From Tubiluchus corallicola (lineage: Eukaryota > Priapulida > Priapulimorpha > Priapulimorphida > Tubiluchidae): a stretch of 64,000 nt of DNA. Numbering within the stretch: the stretch's first letter is position 1; every line of letters begins with the position of its first letter. The notes beneath the pieces were generated by a model. It had not been told where the DNA came from and ran no database searches. It was given only the letters and a program-made list of their open reading frames with translations. The DNA is taken from contig JAQGDQ010000063.1 of the NCBI GenBank assembly GCA_030141605.1, forward strand, positions 432,001 through 496,000, given 5' to 3'. The position numbers and the translations under genes are program-made. Of this stretch, positions 1 through 13,749 are shown in pieces.

Positions 1-1643
1 ATATGTAGATATTAAAGCTGTATGTTAGCTCATATTAAAAGCAAACTACAAAGTGCCAAACAAAAATATATAAGGAAATCATTTACAGGTACTGCCTAAA
101 ATTTCATTTTTAAAACTGCTACAGCAGCCCATCCTCAGGAGGCAAGATTTAACTAGCTTTAAGTTATTGTTTACAAATGTCAAAAAGTACAAGATCTGAT
201 AAGCATTTTAACGTGGCTATAAAACCCGCAATATGGAAGTCTTCATATTCAGTTTAGATAATGATTATTTACAGAAGTATATTTGTTAGAGGCATAGGAA
301 GGTCTCCAAGTCATGTTTACAACATGCGAGAAATTAAGTATTTCAGGGATGAGGCGGGAAGCGACGAGCGGCAGCAAATGCGCAACACAGAATAACTGCC
401 ACGAAACGAGATATTCCTGATGTTCCACATATTTTAGATTTACATTATAAAGTGAGTAGATTTACATTTACTCACTTTAAACAATATAATATTATATAAC
501 ATTTCATTATGATAATAATCACTACATTGAGACGGGGTGGCGATTCTGCAGTTTGGAATTAATGCAAGACAACTTTCGATCATAGAAACGCACAAAAGCA
601 AACACTAAATTACAGGGTCTAAAAATTTTGGACCTTCAACTCAAATCCAAGATTTTCTGCTTTCCGGACAGCAAATCCAGTAATGCAAAAAAGTCAGCCA
701 CAAGTTAACTGACAACCACTACTATATCGATCTTCATCGAGATACAGCTACAACACCAGATACAGAAAAAGTCATTTTAGAATTCTTAGCTTAAACTATT
801 CCAGTTTGAGTGACAGAAAAGGTTTTAATTAACGTTAGACAGTAGTGACTTTGACAGAACTTGGACACAAGAGTCTCGACTGGGGATATACTATCGGAAA
901 ACGAAATCTTTCCTACAAGACAGGACAAAACAACCTGAAAAGATCCTCATATCGACCTAGGGAGGTGTCTTAGTAGCTCTCAAGACCAACGTGGACTCGT
1001 CTCAATCCACATGCTCCTATAATGTCATTAGAATTTTATTTTTCGATTTAAACTAAACGACTGGAAAAACTTTCGCCATTTTTGGAAGCCATGCAACTAT
1101 TTAGATGTCTTGGAGAAGAATAAGCACACTCTCGAGATGCAAAAATTTTATTTAAAAAAGTGACTCGGAACGAAACAAAAAGGTGTTGAAAATCCAAAGG
1201 TTGTTGTCGTTATAATGACTCGTTAAAAATGCTCAAAATTATAGCATTATAAGTAGCAAAATAGCATAAATTCTACTTACACGATTTGACGGGGATCATA
1301 TATTATGCTCCTATACGCATACATACTACCTCATTTCTTTGTAAACCGACTGCAGTCTGCACGTATTGCAAATTTACAGACATAAAGACAGAACAAGTAA
1401 TTGTACCAAACAGAACTTATTGTATTGTCCTTTACATAGTTGCCAAGTTAGTGATTATCGAAAACCTATAGAAATATTGATTAAATGCTGAGATGTCATC
1501 TGAATAGAACCTTTCACTGTCTCTGCGCATAAACAATAACTCTTTGACTAAAGAGGCTAAAACTTACTTCCCACCAACGGAGTTATCACAACAACACGTT
1601 ATGCAATACAGAAGCCATATTTTGACCTAAAGAAAGTTCTTAC
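1..1643. other. Gene A intron, no further exon seen
   Basis: A+T-rich, non-repetitive sequence downstream of gene A exon 3. One short ORF (1286-1471, plus strand) has no family resemblance. I see no acceptor-donor pair enclosing a convincing coding stretch, so the next exon probably lies beyond base 1. Confidence 0.5.
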
Positions 1644-1727
1644 CTGGGTTGTTGCACTAAGCGCTCTTTTTCTGTTGGACTGCTTGGCATTTCAGGCGGA
1701 TAATCACCTACCGCTTCCTTCGTGAAG
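1644..1727 (-). CDS. Gene A, common exon 3 (gene continues past base 1)
   Basis: 84-nt exon with acceptor TTTTTGCAG and consensus donor GTAAGA. It encodes FTKEAVGDYPPEMPSSPTEK then ERLVQQP. Joined to exon 2 the junction reads TYI-S-FTKEA. The phase of its donor requires at least one more exon left of base 1644; none is evident in 1-1643, so it lies outside the window. Ser-Pro sites suggest a phosphorylated cytosolic N-terminal region; this is inference. Confidence 0.75.
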
Positions 1728-3417
1728 CTGCAAAAAGTAAAATATCAGATTAATTTACTTCATTAAATTCGTAACGCGCAAATAAAAGCACAAATATGTG
1801 TATGCACAAATAAGATTTCATTTTCTATAATGTACTCGGAGATATCTAGAGACAGACGGGTTGTAAGTTATAATTTATCAGTATCATACAAATAATGCCT
1901 GTCTAGAGAAATTACTTTATCTAAAACACTTTAACATGAATCATCTTGTGCGGTGGTTAGGCATAAAGTATAAGATAAACACTGAGAAACATTGAGAATA
2001 GATGAACGATAACGATCACCTCCAAAAATGCTTGTAAATGGCGTTTGTTCTGATTTTATTATATTGACGAACTTTTACGTTTGGAAATTGTAAATGACCA
2101 AATGTAATTTCTCGTGAAATTGCCACCTATTATAACAGTAGTTAGAAAACAAATTGAATTACTAACTACTCTGTATATATATAATAACCTAAAAGCGTTA
2201 TTACACGTACACTTCGAAATTTGCTTAAAGTAACCCAAAGTATAATTTCTCTCTTTAACTAGCCTCTAACGTCAGTAGTCAATCAGGCACAGTAAACGTT
2301 ATGTAACAAGCACTCGGCTGATGGTGTGAATGCAGGGCAGAGTCTACGAGCAGCTACATTCTAAACACAGCCTTCAGCGCTCAGCAGTATAAACTGTTGA
2401 TTAAATGAGACGAAACCAAATAAGCACGGGTAGGAGAGGCAAACGGTTCAAACAGTTTTACAAGCTCAGCTTGGATTATTCACAGGCTAACTGAGTTTAA
2501 CCCTAGTATGATGCAGATGAGGACATGTCACAGACGACTCCTGACCCAAAGCAACTGCAGGCACGTGCCGTTGTCTATCATAAAATGTAAAACGAAGAGC
2601 ATCTGTCTAAAAACATTTCAGAAACAGATACCGACCTGTATCCCGAGGAAGTACAGAGCTACAAACAAATCAAGTTGATGGAATGAAACCCAGCAGTCAC
2701 AATACTCTAAGTCTAGGCTTATGTACAAATACTTCTTATAATTATATACAGTGGAAACATGTTAATTTGCATAAAGATGTCCGAAGACAGTATAAACCTG
2801 TGCAACATTAAGATGCAGCACAAAAGTTTCAGCATTAGAGATTTACTCCTCCCTGGGGAGTCCTACAACTGTGAGAAAATGGCTCCAGTTGAAAGACTTA
2901 CAACGAAAAGTCATTAGATGAAGCCATTAGCGTTAACCAGTATTTCTAGAATCAATCATTCACATGCTGGATGCTGCAGTAACTCCCTTGCCTTACAGTG
3001 AGAGAAGAAAGTGAATTATAGAACATCTACATAATTACACTAGACATGCAGGAAAACTGATCAATGTGATGTTACTTACTATGTGATGATCATACAGTCA
3101 ACAAGCGTTCAAGAATGTTGACTTCAACAAAGACGCGCGTAGGTTATTGTCATGATATTGACTGTATTCAACAAAACTGCACAAATAATAATTATAGTGG
3201 GAACAGTGGTTAACCCAGTTGTCTAAACTTACTACTAAGCATTTATAATAATTCTGACAATAATGCCAAAAAACCATTTTTTGCAATTCATACTTTGAGA
3301 CTAATAATATTGTAATCATTGAATCACTCATGATCGATACGCCTACAGTGACGCATGTAAACCTATAAAACAGGGTAACCGCAAAATCAAATATTAGTTT
3401 TCATTTATTAGTTTTTA

Positions 3418-3469
3418 TTTATTTTAAATCAGACAAAAGTGTTGCCACTTCTGACTGATTTAAAATAAA
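3418..3469. other. Perfect hairpin with 15-bp outer stem
   Basis: TTTATTTTAAATCAG (3418-3432) pairs without mismatch with CTGATTTAAAATAAA (3455-3469). Inside, AAGTG and CACTT form a second stem around a TTGC loop. Total length is 52 nt. A stem this short suits a small palindrome or relic of a MITE rather than a canonical miRNA precursor. Confidence 0.6.
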
Positions 3470-3851
3470 ATGAGCTCCGGAACTGCAAGTTCCTGGCGCA
3501 GAACAGACCAGCTGGCTTTAGCAAACTCTGACTGCTGGAATATTTTCAACTAAAAATTCATCATAAATGCATATCTACGCGAAGTTTATCCTTAATCTAG
3601 AAAAAATTATATAGGTTTTACATGCCGCAGCTTTATATAGTATATTGAATTTCGGCACTTGCTAGGTTTTATACGCAGGAACACATTCAGTTTATAGTTT
3701 TATGATGTTGTTTCAAAACTTTTTTGACGGCTATGAACTTTTAACAGTTTCGCAAATAAAAAACGTTCGGTGTTAAGTTTTTTTGGGAAATACACCCCAC
3801 AGTATTTCACGCTCCGTATGAACTGCCTGTGACTTCCAACAGAGTTATGAA

Positions 3852-4207
3852 GCGCACCACGCGTCAAACCTGAGCAATGGCAGCGCACCACGCGTCAAAC
3901 CTGAGCAATGGCAGCGCACCACGCGTCAAACATGAGCAATGACAGCGCACCACGAGTCAAACCTGAGCAATGGCAGCGCACCACGCGTCAAACCTGAGCA
4001 ATGGCAGCGCACCACGCGTCAAACCTGAGCAATGGCAGCGCACCACGCGTCAAACCTGAGCAATGGCAGCGCACCACGCGTCAAACCTGACCAATGGCAG
4101 CGCACCACGCGTCAAACCTGAGCAATGGCAGCGCACCACGTGTCAAACCTGAGCAATGGCAGCGCACCACACGTTAAACTTGAGCAATGGCAGCGCACCA
4201 CACCTCA
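3852..4207. repeat. 31-bp minisatellite, about 11 copies
   Basis: The unit begins GCGCACCACGCGTCAAACCT and ends GAGCAATGGCA. Copies start at exactly 31-bp steps (3852, 3883, 3914 ... 4193), and most differ by zero to three bases; the last copies are more diverged. The unit is GC-rich compared with its surroundings and includes the MluI-like palindrome ACGCGT. Confidence 0.95.
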
Positions 4208-4763
4208 TTCTAAGCATCATATAAACTGCCTATGAATTCTAAGGACCCGTATAGCTGGAAATGCACGACGCATGATTTCACCTTCTCACAACAATGACAA
4301 CACTCAATATTATGCGATAATAAAAACATTTCAGGAAACATTTCTTGGCCTGAAAAATTACAATGAATCGATTTCTAGTACATATGTAATAATAATTGGA
4401 AATTAACGTGAAATGGGGCGAAGTTTATGACAAAAGAGCGGCCAGCCGGCCGCAGGATCAGATGTTAATGAGTTTAATCTATTGCGTTGACAAAAAGTGC
4501 TCACTGATTTGTGAGTAATAGCTGCTCAAGTAAAAACAAATTTCCCACAGAAACAACAGTTGAAATTCCAGTAAACAGAAGTACGATTAATTTATCATGT
4601 CATCTCAGATGTAAAATTATTATTTAATGAGCAGTGATCATAACTCGTATATATATATCAAAATTGATTTACATCATAGTTATTTAATAGGTTAATAGTA
4701 GATATATAGTACGTTCTTGGACTAACATTTGTACATTAGAGTCAGAGTAGAATAAAGAATGGA

Positions 4764-4976
<213 letters not shown>

Positions 4977-5202
4977 GAATGTTACTGTTTAAATAACATT
5001 TAGATGTCGTCTCAATCCAAGCACAACTTTGGGCATTATTGAGTAAGGCCAGTAACTAGTGAGTAATTTGTGTTTGCATGTCTATCTACCTGGCTCACGG
5101 GAACCAATGAAACAAACCATCACCAAGAACATAAAAGCAGCCATATTAACACGGCAAAACAATAATTTAACACTGAGGGTGAAAACAAATAAAATGTCAT
5201 AC

Positions 5203-5274
5203 CTGATATAGGTGCCGCTAGTGCGCTGCTCAGGATTTGATCGTGCATCACGAGTGCCCTCTACTTTTCGAGGC
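5203..5274 (-). CDS. Gene A, common exon 2
   Basis: 72-nt exon with acceptor TTTACAG and donor GTATGA. It encodes PRKVEGTRDARSNPEQRTSG then TYI, entering after two bases of a codon and leaving with two. Phases match the first exon(s) upstream and the exon at 1727-1644. Composition is hydrophilic and basic. Family not recognised. Confidence 0.7.
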
Positions 5275-8200
5275 CTGTAAACAATAATTACAGACATGCA
5301 CGTAACAATATGGACAAACACATACTGTAAGCAATTAAATTCAGATAATTTGTTTGAATTTGAAAAAATATTTCTGAGCAATGAACTTTGCTGATTGTGA
5401 ATCACAGTGGAAATTTTCTTACTTTACGTAAAATTTACGACTAAATTTCAACTAATGTTAAATCAGATAAAGTCATTGTAAAGAAAAGATAATATTTCTC
5501 AAATTTTGCATCATTTTTGCAACTAATATTATAACAGGTAGCGATGAGCTCCTTAATGAAAACTTCAAAAGGTCCATTATTAAATTTTAGTATTAACAAC
5601 GTGCGTTTCACATAAAATATAAGCATGCCTTGAGTACAGACTAATTTTAAATAGCAAACCCCTGTTCTCAAGATAACATTAAAAATAGCATGACAATGCC
5701 CAAGAGAAAACTAAAACAGAGGTAAAGTTAATTTAATAAAAGAAAAAACCAGTGCGAAGAATACGTAAAGCAAATTAGTCAAAGGCGTGTGACAGGTCCA
5801 TAGTAGTTAACACAAACGTGCCTTTAATAGAAAAAGAAACACACAAAAATTCTAACTTAATTAATATTTGAAATGGTCTCGCACAGAGTATGCAACCATT
5901 TCATAATACACTCTAGACATAACTCACACTCATTCAGGACGAGGGAAAACAATTCTACGTGACAATGCAGTTTAAAAAAAATTAGCCAAGTTGCACTAAA
6001 TTGAGCCAGTAAGGAGGATACAGGTTTGACCTTCATTTTCTATCGAAGATTTACAGTGCTGAAAATGTCGAACTAAAAATGTATTAAAAATGAAAACTAA
6101 CTGTGTAATAAAAAAGATTAAACTAACACAATTTCCATTGAGAAGCAGTTGTGCAGAATAGCTAGAAGAGTATACACGATGTGTAGGTGTTTTTGCAAGA
6201 AAAGGGCAAGTACATAATGTATGTATAGGTAAATCTCATGGAAGAAAACCAAACACTAGAAAAGCTCCAAGACTGTTGATTTTCTTAAATTTCTAAAGTG
6301 CTTTCTTATCATATTCATTTATGATAAAGCTTGAACAAATTGAAGATTTTATCCATGATCTTAGGTCGCCTTGTATACATAAAAAGAGGGTTACCTTTGT
6401 GTTTACATTCTCTACTTCATAAATTTTGTTGCCTACCTACTTCATCAAAATATATGGTTTGGCAAATACACGACTTTTCACATGACAATAAAATTCATGA
6501 AAGCGCTGGGCCAGCTAACGTTTAATGTAAAACGGTTGAAGCTAGAGAATGACCAGTTTTTATTCAAACTTCCACTAAAACTTCTTCAGCATTTCAAACG
6601 TTTCACGAAATCAATATGTCTAAATTGCTTTTCAGGACAAGAGACATTATATCTTGCTCTCTTCTTAGTGTTAATGAAAAATGAACTGCTTACTAACAAA
6701 ATTTGTTTATGATGATGAAATAAGCCATGAAATAATGGAATTTATAGAAAATATCTCACAACACAGTATCTTGCATTCAATAAAAGTATATTATGCCAGT
6801 GTCTTGGCTTTGGCCTTTGGTATAATATACAGTCTACTCTTACTTTTAAAACATTAAGCATTAAGTATTGTGTCGCTTGATTAAACATCGTCATTTTCTT
6901 ACCCGAGAGAAAACGTAAAGTTTTTTGGGTACTTGCGCAGACCATTCTTAGGACTCTGACTCCCAGCATTTCGATCAGTACTGTGTAATTCACCACAAAT
7001 TTTCAAAGGCTGCTTCAATACATTTAATCCATAAGCAGCGGAATGCATTTTATTCACTCATTAATTTCAATTACTGCTAATTGTGCCAAAACTGCCATGT
7101 ACAGACTGTAAACGCTCAATGCACCAAGTTGAAGTTCCAAGTTAACTTACTCAAGTTCATCACTTTTACCGGTAATGGCTAAAAATACACTTTTTTACAC
7201 ATAAATACATAGTAAAGAGTAAGGAATCCAAACACTTTAAGCAAACACTAGGAAATTGAAGAACCAGTTGCGTTTACGTAACTTTAAACGACAAAAAATA
7301 CGGGAACACTTTTAAGTTTTCTCTGGGAAGTAATGGGCATAGTGATAAAAATACAAGACGTAGCGATGAACAAGTGCATTCTTTCCGTTTACTCACGCTT
7401 TAGCAGAGTTCACCTACACTGGAAAAGTCAGGACTTTGTAAATCATGTATATACGATTCAAGTCCTTCGATATTCAATAGTATCAGTAACGCACATGATT
7501 TAAAAAAACTAAGGAATTTCACATCTCTATTCATCTCTGTAATGCAACACTAACGATTACGTGCTGTAGTCGTATTCTGGCCGTTTTAGCATACCAGCAA
7601 ATTAGGTTATATCATAATATAAGTCATTGAGAGTGAAATGGTAATTTGTTGAGCTTGCTATCACATGAAGCTTATAAATGAATTAAAGCTGACCCAGTGG
7701 AGGATGCTGGAACAACAGAGTTCATTGCTCGCTGCACAAAAACAACAGGCTATCAATCAAACCTGCACAAGCACAATCCACGTAGAGTGAAATTTCCACG
7801 CAGCGAATGACTGACTGTCATTATGTCAATAAAAACCCAACCCCAATTTGTTTAAATAGCAGCATTAAATCAAATAACCACCCATAAATTACAATAGGAT
7901 GGAGGAATGAATGAACGAAGCCAGTCACGTCATATGATAACGCTGTATGCACTGAATCAGCAAAGCGACATAATTACATAGTACGCTGTACACAATAAAT
8001 GAACTCAGAACTCACAGATAAATCACAATTCAGATTTGATTTATACATGTACAAGTAAAACAGTTTAGTAGTCTTCACATGTAAGATTGTTTAGTTTGCA
8101 TGCAATAATACACGCATTCACAGCGTTTAAATACTTATTCAGGCGCAACTACTTTGAATGAAGGCGTTGAAGGATAACTACTTAACTACGTGTACTGCAA

Positions 8201-8660
8201 ACAAAATTACGTGTACTCAAGAAGTACAAAGCGAAACCCACAAAATCACGTGACGAGCTATATAACTCCAACCAATACCTATTACAGCACAGTAACAATA
8301 ATACAGTTCATTGTCACTTTGCCACAGATGGTTTCTACACAATTATGCCTAACGCTGTTTACTGATACCGACTATTGTGCTAATGCAAATCACGTTGAAC
8401 AAAAGTGTATCAATCATGATTCAAAAATCCTGAGATAAATATCAGACACAGCAGCTTCATGGTCTCATTGTCAGATGCATAAGCTCTATATTATCTGCAT
8501 TACGTCTTATTATAAATGACCAGAATCTCAGACAGGGCCTTATTATATAAGCTATATGTAGATTCAGTCATTTAAGTGCTGAATTGCTAGACTTGCTTCT
8601 GTTCCAAGACTCTCTTGGGTTGATGACGCGTTATTGGTTTATTGTAGTTTGTTTGTCATA
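5275..8660. other. Gene A intron 1, part: no gene seen
   Basis: A+T-rich sequence. Several ORFs of 60-85 codons occur on both strands, but none shows family motifs or is bounded by convincing splice sites with a matching phase. No repeat structure noted. Confidence 0.45.
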
Positions 8661-8889
8661 TACATACATACATACATACATACATACATACATACATACA
8701 TACATACATACATACATACATACATACATACATACATACATACATACATACATACATACATACATACATACATACATACATACATACATACATACATACA
8801 TACATACATACATACATACATACATACATACATACATACATACATACATACATACATACATACATACATACATACATACATACATACAT
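8661..8889. repeat. (TACA)n microsatellite
   Basis: 229 bp of uninterrupted TACA tetranucleotide (about 57 copies), preceded by CATA. All long reading frames here (Tyr-Ile-His-Thr or Met-Tyr-Val-Cys repeats) are artefacts of the tetranucleotide. Confidence 0.98.
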
Positions 8890-10689
8890 CAATAGGGATG
8901 CGCACAACTTACGTACAGAAAAAAGATGATACCAACACCCTAAAGCCCTTGTGAATGTGACAATCTGTCAGTATTGTGACAGTCAACAGGTAGAAGATGA
9001 AATTCACTTTTTGTTTTACATACTTCTAACAACTTCTACAACCAGTTGAGACGAATTTTTACTCTAATATCATGGACATCAATAGCAAGTTCATTCTTGA
9101 ACATTAACGAAAAACTGAAATTCGAATGAGGGTAGCAACTGCGACATATAATCAAAATAGTCGCCCACTGTATATTTTAGTGTTTTAAAAACGAAATAAA
9201 TAGCACTAACATGTAAATATCGATATATTTAGTTATCACTAATTATTATAATGCTATATGATAATTTGCAATTGTTATTCATTACGATTTCATAACTATA
9301 TACTTGTACTAAAATTACATATACATGTATATTTGTTTTTTGTGTAAATTTACTATGTGTTTCGTAGCTATTATAGTTATAATGTAATAGTTTTATCCTG
9401 TAAGTTTCCCTTTATTTGTTGTTTTGCTGTTGGCCTACCTACGTACGTCGCCGTATTGCATATGCCAATAAATAAACATCTATGTAGTGTCATATACATA
9501 GGGCATTAGCTGTGGACTTAACGTTAGATTTTATCTGTAGCAATTAATGGTATGAGGTGTGGCGTCCGACGTAAGACGATTAAATTCATACAATAGAATA
9601 TAAATTTTGTTTTTATTTTTCGTCTCCCTCAACTTTCACGGCCGTCAGGTCTTTCCCAAAGAGTTATTTCTTGCCTCGACTTTATACTAGGCCTATTCAT
9701 TAAATAGTTACACAGTTAATGATGCGATAAGACAGGATTCCTATATACATACTTGCACAACAAAACTACAGAAGTAATTATGCACACCTTCTTTAAGTAC
9801 TCCGTACAGTTTTTTTACACAGAGCAAATATTAATTTGCTTACTTCGGAAATGAGTTTCCGACATGGGTTCTTCAAAAACGTATTGAAATTTTTGCGTAT
9901 TTTAAACCGGAAGTCTAACCAAATCAATCACATGATCGAGACGACCCCTTAAGACGAATCAGACTTTAGTCATCCACGTTTCATGATTTAGACTTAGCGA
10001 GCAAAACCATGAACATCAACAACAACAACTGTAATAAGCTGTAGTCGATAACATTCACCTACTGTTTTACCTACAATAATGGCTTAATTAGATTCTTAGC
10101 ACTTAAATATTAACCATGATCAGTCTCTTGTCAAATTAACAATAATACGTCTACATTTAGCATATAGTTAGAAATGGCGACTGAAAATTATATTTGTCTA
10201 CGTAATAGACGAACCAATAACATGACTGAATCAGACATTTCAGAATAACCACTGATCTTTTCTGCATAAATTCATTTAAAACATCATTGTTCAAAGAAAC
10301 CAATAATTCTGTCTCCGGCACCACAGACCACAGCAGCCACTCATAAATGGCTAAATGGAATAACTAACTAAATGATGCCGGTGCCAACCCGATGGAAATC
10401 AACAGATGGGTGATTAGGAATAAGCAGATACAGGAAGTCATAACTTTAACAAAACAGAGATAAGTCGAAAATGCTTACCATAGGCCTATACAGTCTTTAT
10501 ACTTTCAGACTGACTATTATGAAATTAAAAAATGACTGTCTATTATAACATTTATTCGTTATAGGATCGTACTAAAGAACAAGTTACGTATAGAGTATTT
10601 CTTTAATTTGCCCAAAAATATACAGAAATAAGATGTGCTCTAATTGTCAGCAAGTAAACCAATTTTAATTAAGTCGAACGGACAACGCC
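8890..10689. other. Gene A intron 1, part: no gene seen
   Basis: A+T-rich single-copy-looking sequence. A possible donor near 9845 follows a short ATG-open stretch on the minus strand, but its phase does not fit exon 2. Confidence 0.45.
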
Positions 10690-11225
10690 TACATGAAAAT
10701 AAACGTTTTATTAAAGGAAGACAAGCTGATTTTTCATATACTGTCTCATTTTCAAGTACGGTAAAAAATATACATTTAACGCCAATAATACTGGAAAGCG
10801 TTTCCGACAGTTAAATAATAGATTAAAATCTTAATTAACAGCGGGCGAGTCCAACTATTGATGACATCACAGACGAACATAATTTTCAACAGCAAAAATA
10901 TTCCTCGAGCGTGTTGCACGTGTTTGTGAAAGAGAAAACTAAAGTACAGCGCTAGTGTAAGATATTCAGTGTGCCATATAAAACTTGGCACTAGTAAGAT
11001 AAAAATTCAAATTTCAAATTTACCGCTGTTTTCACGCATGAGCTGTCGAACGCATGCAGTGCGTCAGAAACGAACACATCTGAACTGAGAGGTACAGTGC
11101 CTGTTTCTTTTGTGCAACGCGTTTTCGAAATGCAGGCGCTAGTGCCCGTCTAATTAGAGAATGGCGAAATGCATGTAACAGCGAAGAGCTAGTGGCGCGA
11201 ACGCGAAATTGCGTTTCGCGTAAGG
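10690..11225 (+). repeat. Interspersed repeat, copy 1 (unclassified)
   Basis: Similar to the reverse complement of 59705-60110. Shared blocks, in order, include TGATTTTTCA-ATACT, ATTTTCA, GTGTTGCAC-TGTTTG, AAGTACAG-GCTA-TGTAAGATAT, ATAAAAATTCAAATTTCAA, AACACATCTG, CTGAGAGGTA, AAATGCAGGCGCTAGTGCCC and GAAATGCATGTAACAGCGAA. This copy has an extra segment of about 150 bp near 10780-10905. No terminal repeats or coding frame recognised. Confidence 0.8.
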
Positions 11226-11407
11226 GATTCTACAAATAATTAATCTATGTCTCCTTTCATTATTTTAAAGAGTAAATTATTTTGACTTACAATTTAAGAT
11301 GGGGTCGGGTTTTGCTTTAAAACCTAATTTTTAAACTGTACAGGTGTGACTCAACACCCCACAGCCGGGGGGTTTCAGAGCGTATAGTTTAAGGTCCCGT
11401 AGCAGAC

Positions 11408-12985
11408 AACATTTGAACACACAGAAAGCTAACAACTGTTATTTAAAGTGAACACACGGCAATATAACAAATGTCATTTGAAGTGAACACACAGCAATCT
11501 AACAAATGTCATTTGAAGTGAACACACAGCAATCTAACAACAGCTATTTGAAGTGAACACACAGCAGGCTAACAACTGACAACATTTGAAATGAACACAT
11601 AGCAACTTAGCAAGTGACAACATTTGAAATGAACACATAGCAACCTAATAACTGACAACATTTGAAATGAACACATAGCAACCTAACAACTGACAACATT
11701 TGAAGTGAACACATAGCAACCTAACAACTGACAATATTTGAAGTGAACACATAGCAACCTAACAACTGACAATATTTGAAGTGAACATATAGCAACCTAA
11801 CAAATGACAATATTTGAAGTGAACACATAGCAACCTAACAACTGACAATATTTGAAGTGAACACATAGCAACCTAACAACAGACAATATTTGAAGTGAAC
11901 ACATAGCAACCTAACAACTGACAATATTTGAAGTGAACACATAGCAACCTAACAACTGACAATATTTGAAGTGAACACATAGCAACCTAACAACAGACAA
12001 TATTTGAAGTGAACACATAGCAACCTAACAACTGACGACATTTGAAGTGAACCCATAGCAACCTAACAACAGACAATATTTGAAGAGAACATATAGCAAC
12101 CTAACAAATGACAATATTTGAAGCGAACACATAGCAACCTAACAACTGACAATATTTGAAGTGAACACAGTTCAACAAACAGCATCGTAACAACTAACGA
12201 TATTTGAAATGAATACGTAGCAACCTAACAACTGGCAACATTTGAAGTGAACACAGTTCAACACATAGCAACCTAACAACTGACAACATTTGAAATGAAC
12301 ACACAGCAACCTAGCAAGTGACAACATTTGAAATGAACACATAGCAACCTAACAACTGACAACATTTGAAGTGAACACATAGCAACCTAACAACTGACAA
12401 CATTTGAAGTGAACACATAGCAACCTAACAACAGACAATATTTGAAGTGAACACAGTTGAAGAAACAGCATCCTAACAACTAACGATATTTGAAATGAAT
12501 ACGCAGCAACCAAGCCAGTAGATACTGACAAAATCTGAAATGAACACAACAACCCACCAGCTGAAACTGTTGAAATGAGCACACGTCAACTTAATAGCTG
12601 ACAACATTTCAACACACAGCAAGTTAACAACTGACATTTGCACTGAATGCACAGCAACCTGAAAGCCAATAACATTGGAAGCTGACATTTGCACTGAATG
12701 CACAGCAACCTGAAAGCCAATAACATTGGAAGTGAACACATACCAAGTTACAACTAACAAGTAACAACGTTTGCATTGAATGTGCAGCAACATAACAACT
12801 GATAACATTTGAAGTGAATGCACAGCAACCTAATAGCGAACGACATTTGCAGTGAGTGTATGTCAACAAGACATAGGCGTTAATTCTTGAAGAAAAAGCA
12901 TAACAATTGAATAAAACTGATGCACAACACATGCAGGCAACCTTGCAGCAGATGATCTTTGAAGTGAATTCAGAACAGGTCAAGG
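11408..12985. repeat. 38-bp minisatellite
   Basis: Tandem units of about 38 bp built on GTGAACACATAGCAACCTAA followed by CAACTGACAATATTTGAA, about 30 copies in the regular core (11.57-12.45 kb). Copies degrade towards both ends and the right flank (12.5-12.98 kb) holds strongly diverged ones, a usual sign of unequal exchange acting in the middle. The Cys-rich minus-strand reading frames across it are by-products. Confidence 0.93.
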
Positions 12986-13451
12986 TAAATTACTAATATT
13001 AAATCTCTTCAGAAAAAACTGCTAAATGTCTGTGCAGTGAGTTTGAAAATTTGCTAAATTTGAAGTGTCTTTAGTTCCTCAAACCAATCTGACTATGTCT
13101 ATTTCATTACAGACTTGAAAACCATTTAACACGTTACTTGCCAATATTCCCATTAACATTTCTATCATATTGCAATTCTTTTTACCATTGGTCAGCAGTG
13201 GCCTTCTTATGTTTCGATACAATACAGTAAGGGCATGGCATTAGTCTGTACACATAATACTCTATAGCAATACGCAATTAGCAAGCGAGTGTAGGTATTT
13301 AGAAATCAATGTATGCACAATTGCACATGCAATGGTTTATCTGCCGGTGAATTGAAGTGCTACTAGCGACTATCACGAACAAGCTCTTTTTCTCTCTCCA
13401 TCGTCCTTCCTCTCCCTGCTTCCCCCTCTCTCTTTTCACTTTGCGTGCGTG

Positions 13452-13640
13452 CGTGTGCAGTTGAAGTGGATAGAGCATGTGCCATGTACACAAAGTTCTG
13501 GGTTCAGGTGCTGCTTGGCTCGCAAATTTTTCAGCGTATGTTCCTTTAATTAATTAGCTATTAGCTCAATTGTTGCAAGTACGACGTTCCTCTTAATGTG
13601 TATCTTGGACACCTACAGAAAGATGCACAGACTTATAGTA
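13452..13640 (+). repeat. tRNA-derived SINE-like sequence, copy 1
   Basis: An A-box-like segment (GTGGATAGAGCA near 13467) is followed about 35 nt later by a B-box-like GGTTCAGGTGC (13501-13511). The body then matches copy 2 at 13750-13915 (AATTTTTCAG, then TTGTTGCAAGTA ... TTCCTCTTAATG). The tRNA part has lost too many pairs to be a working tRNA. Confidence 0.6.
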
Positions 13641-13749
13641 AACTCCCAGGTGTTGAGTGCAGTGATATATCGCTAGTAATGGATAGGTGGCTCTGACAGA
13701 CTGTGTACTACAGTGCTAGGATGAGAATTCAGATTGACTTTGTCATGTT

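Noticed and set aside
8584-8954. Several overlapping ORFs of 80-106 codons
   Set aside because: Translation of the (TACA)n microsatellite in different frames.
9840-9920. Further candidate first exon of gene A with GTAAGC donor
   Set aside because: The short ATG-open stretch ends in phase 1, which does not fit common exon 2.
12349-12983. Cys-rich minus-strand ORFs that look like a repetitive secreted protein
   Set aside because: They read through the decayed part of the 38-bp minisatellite, in shifting frames, without a signal or splice support.
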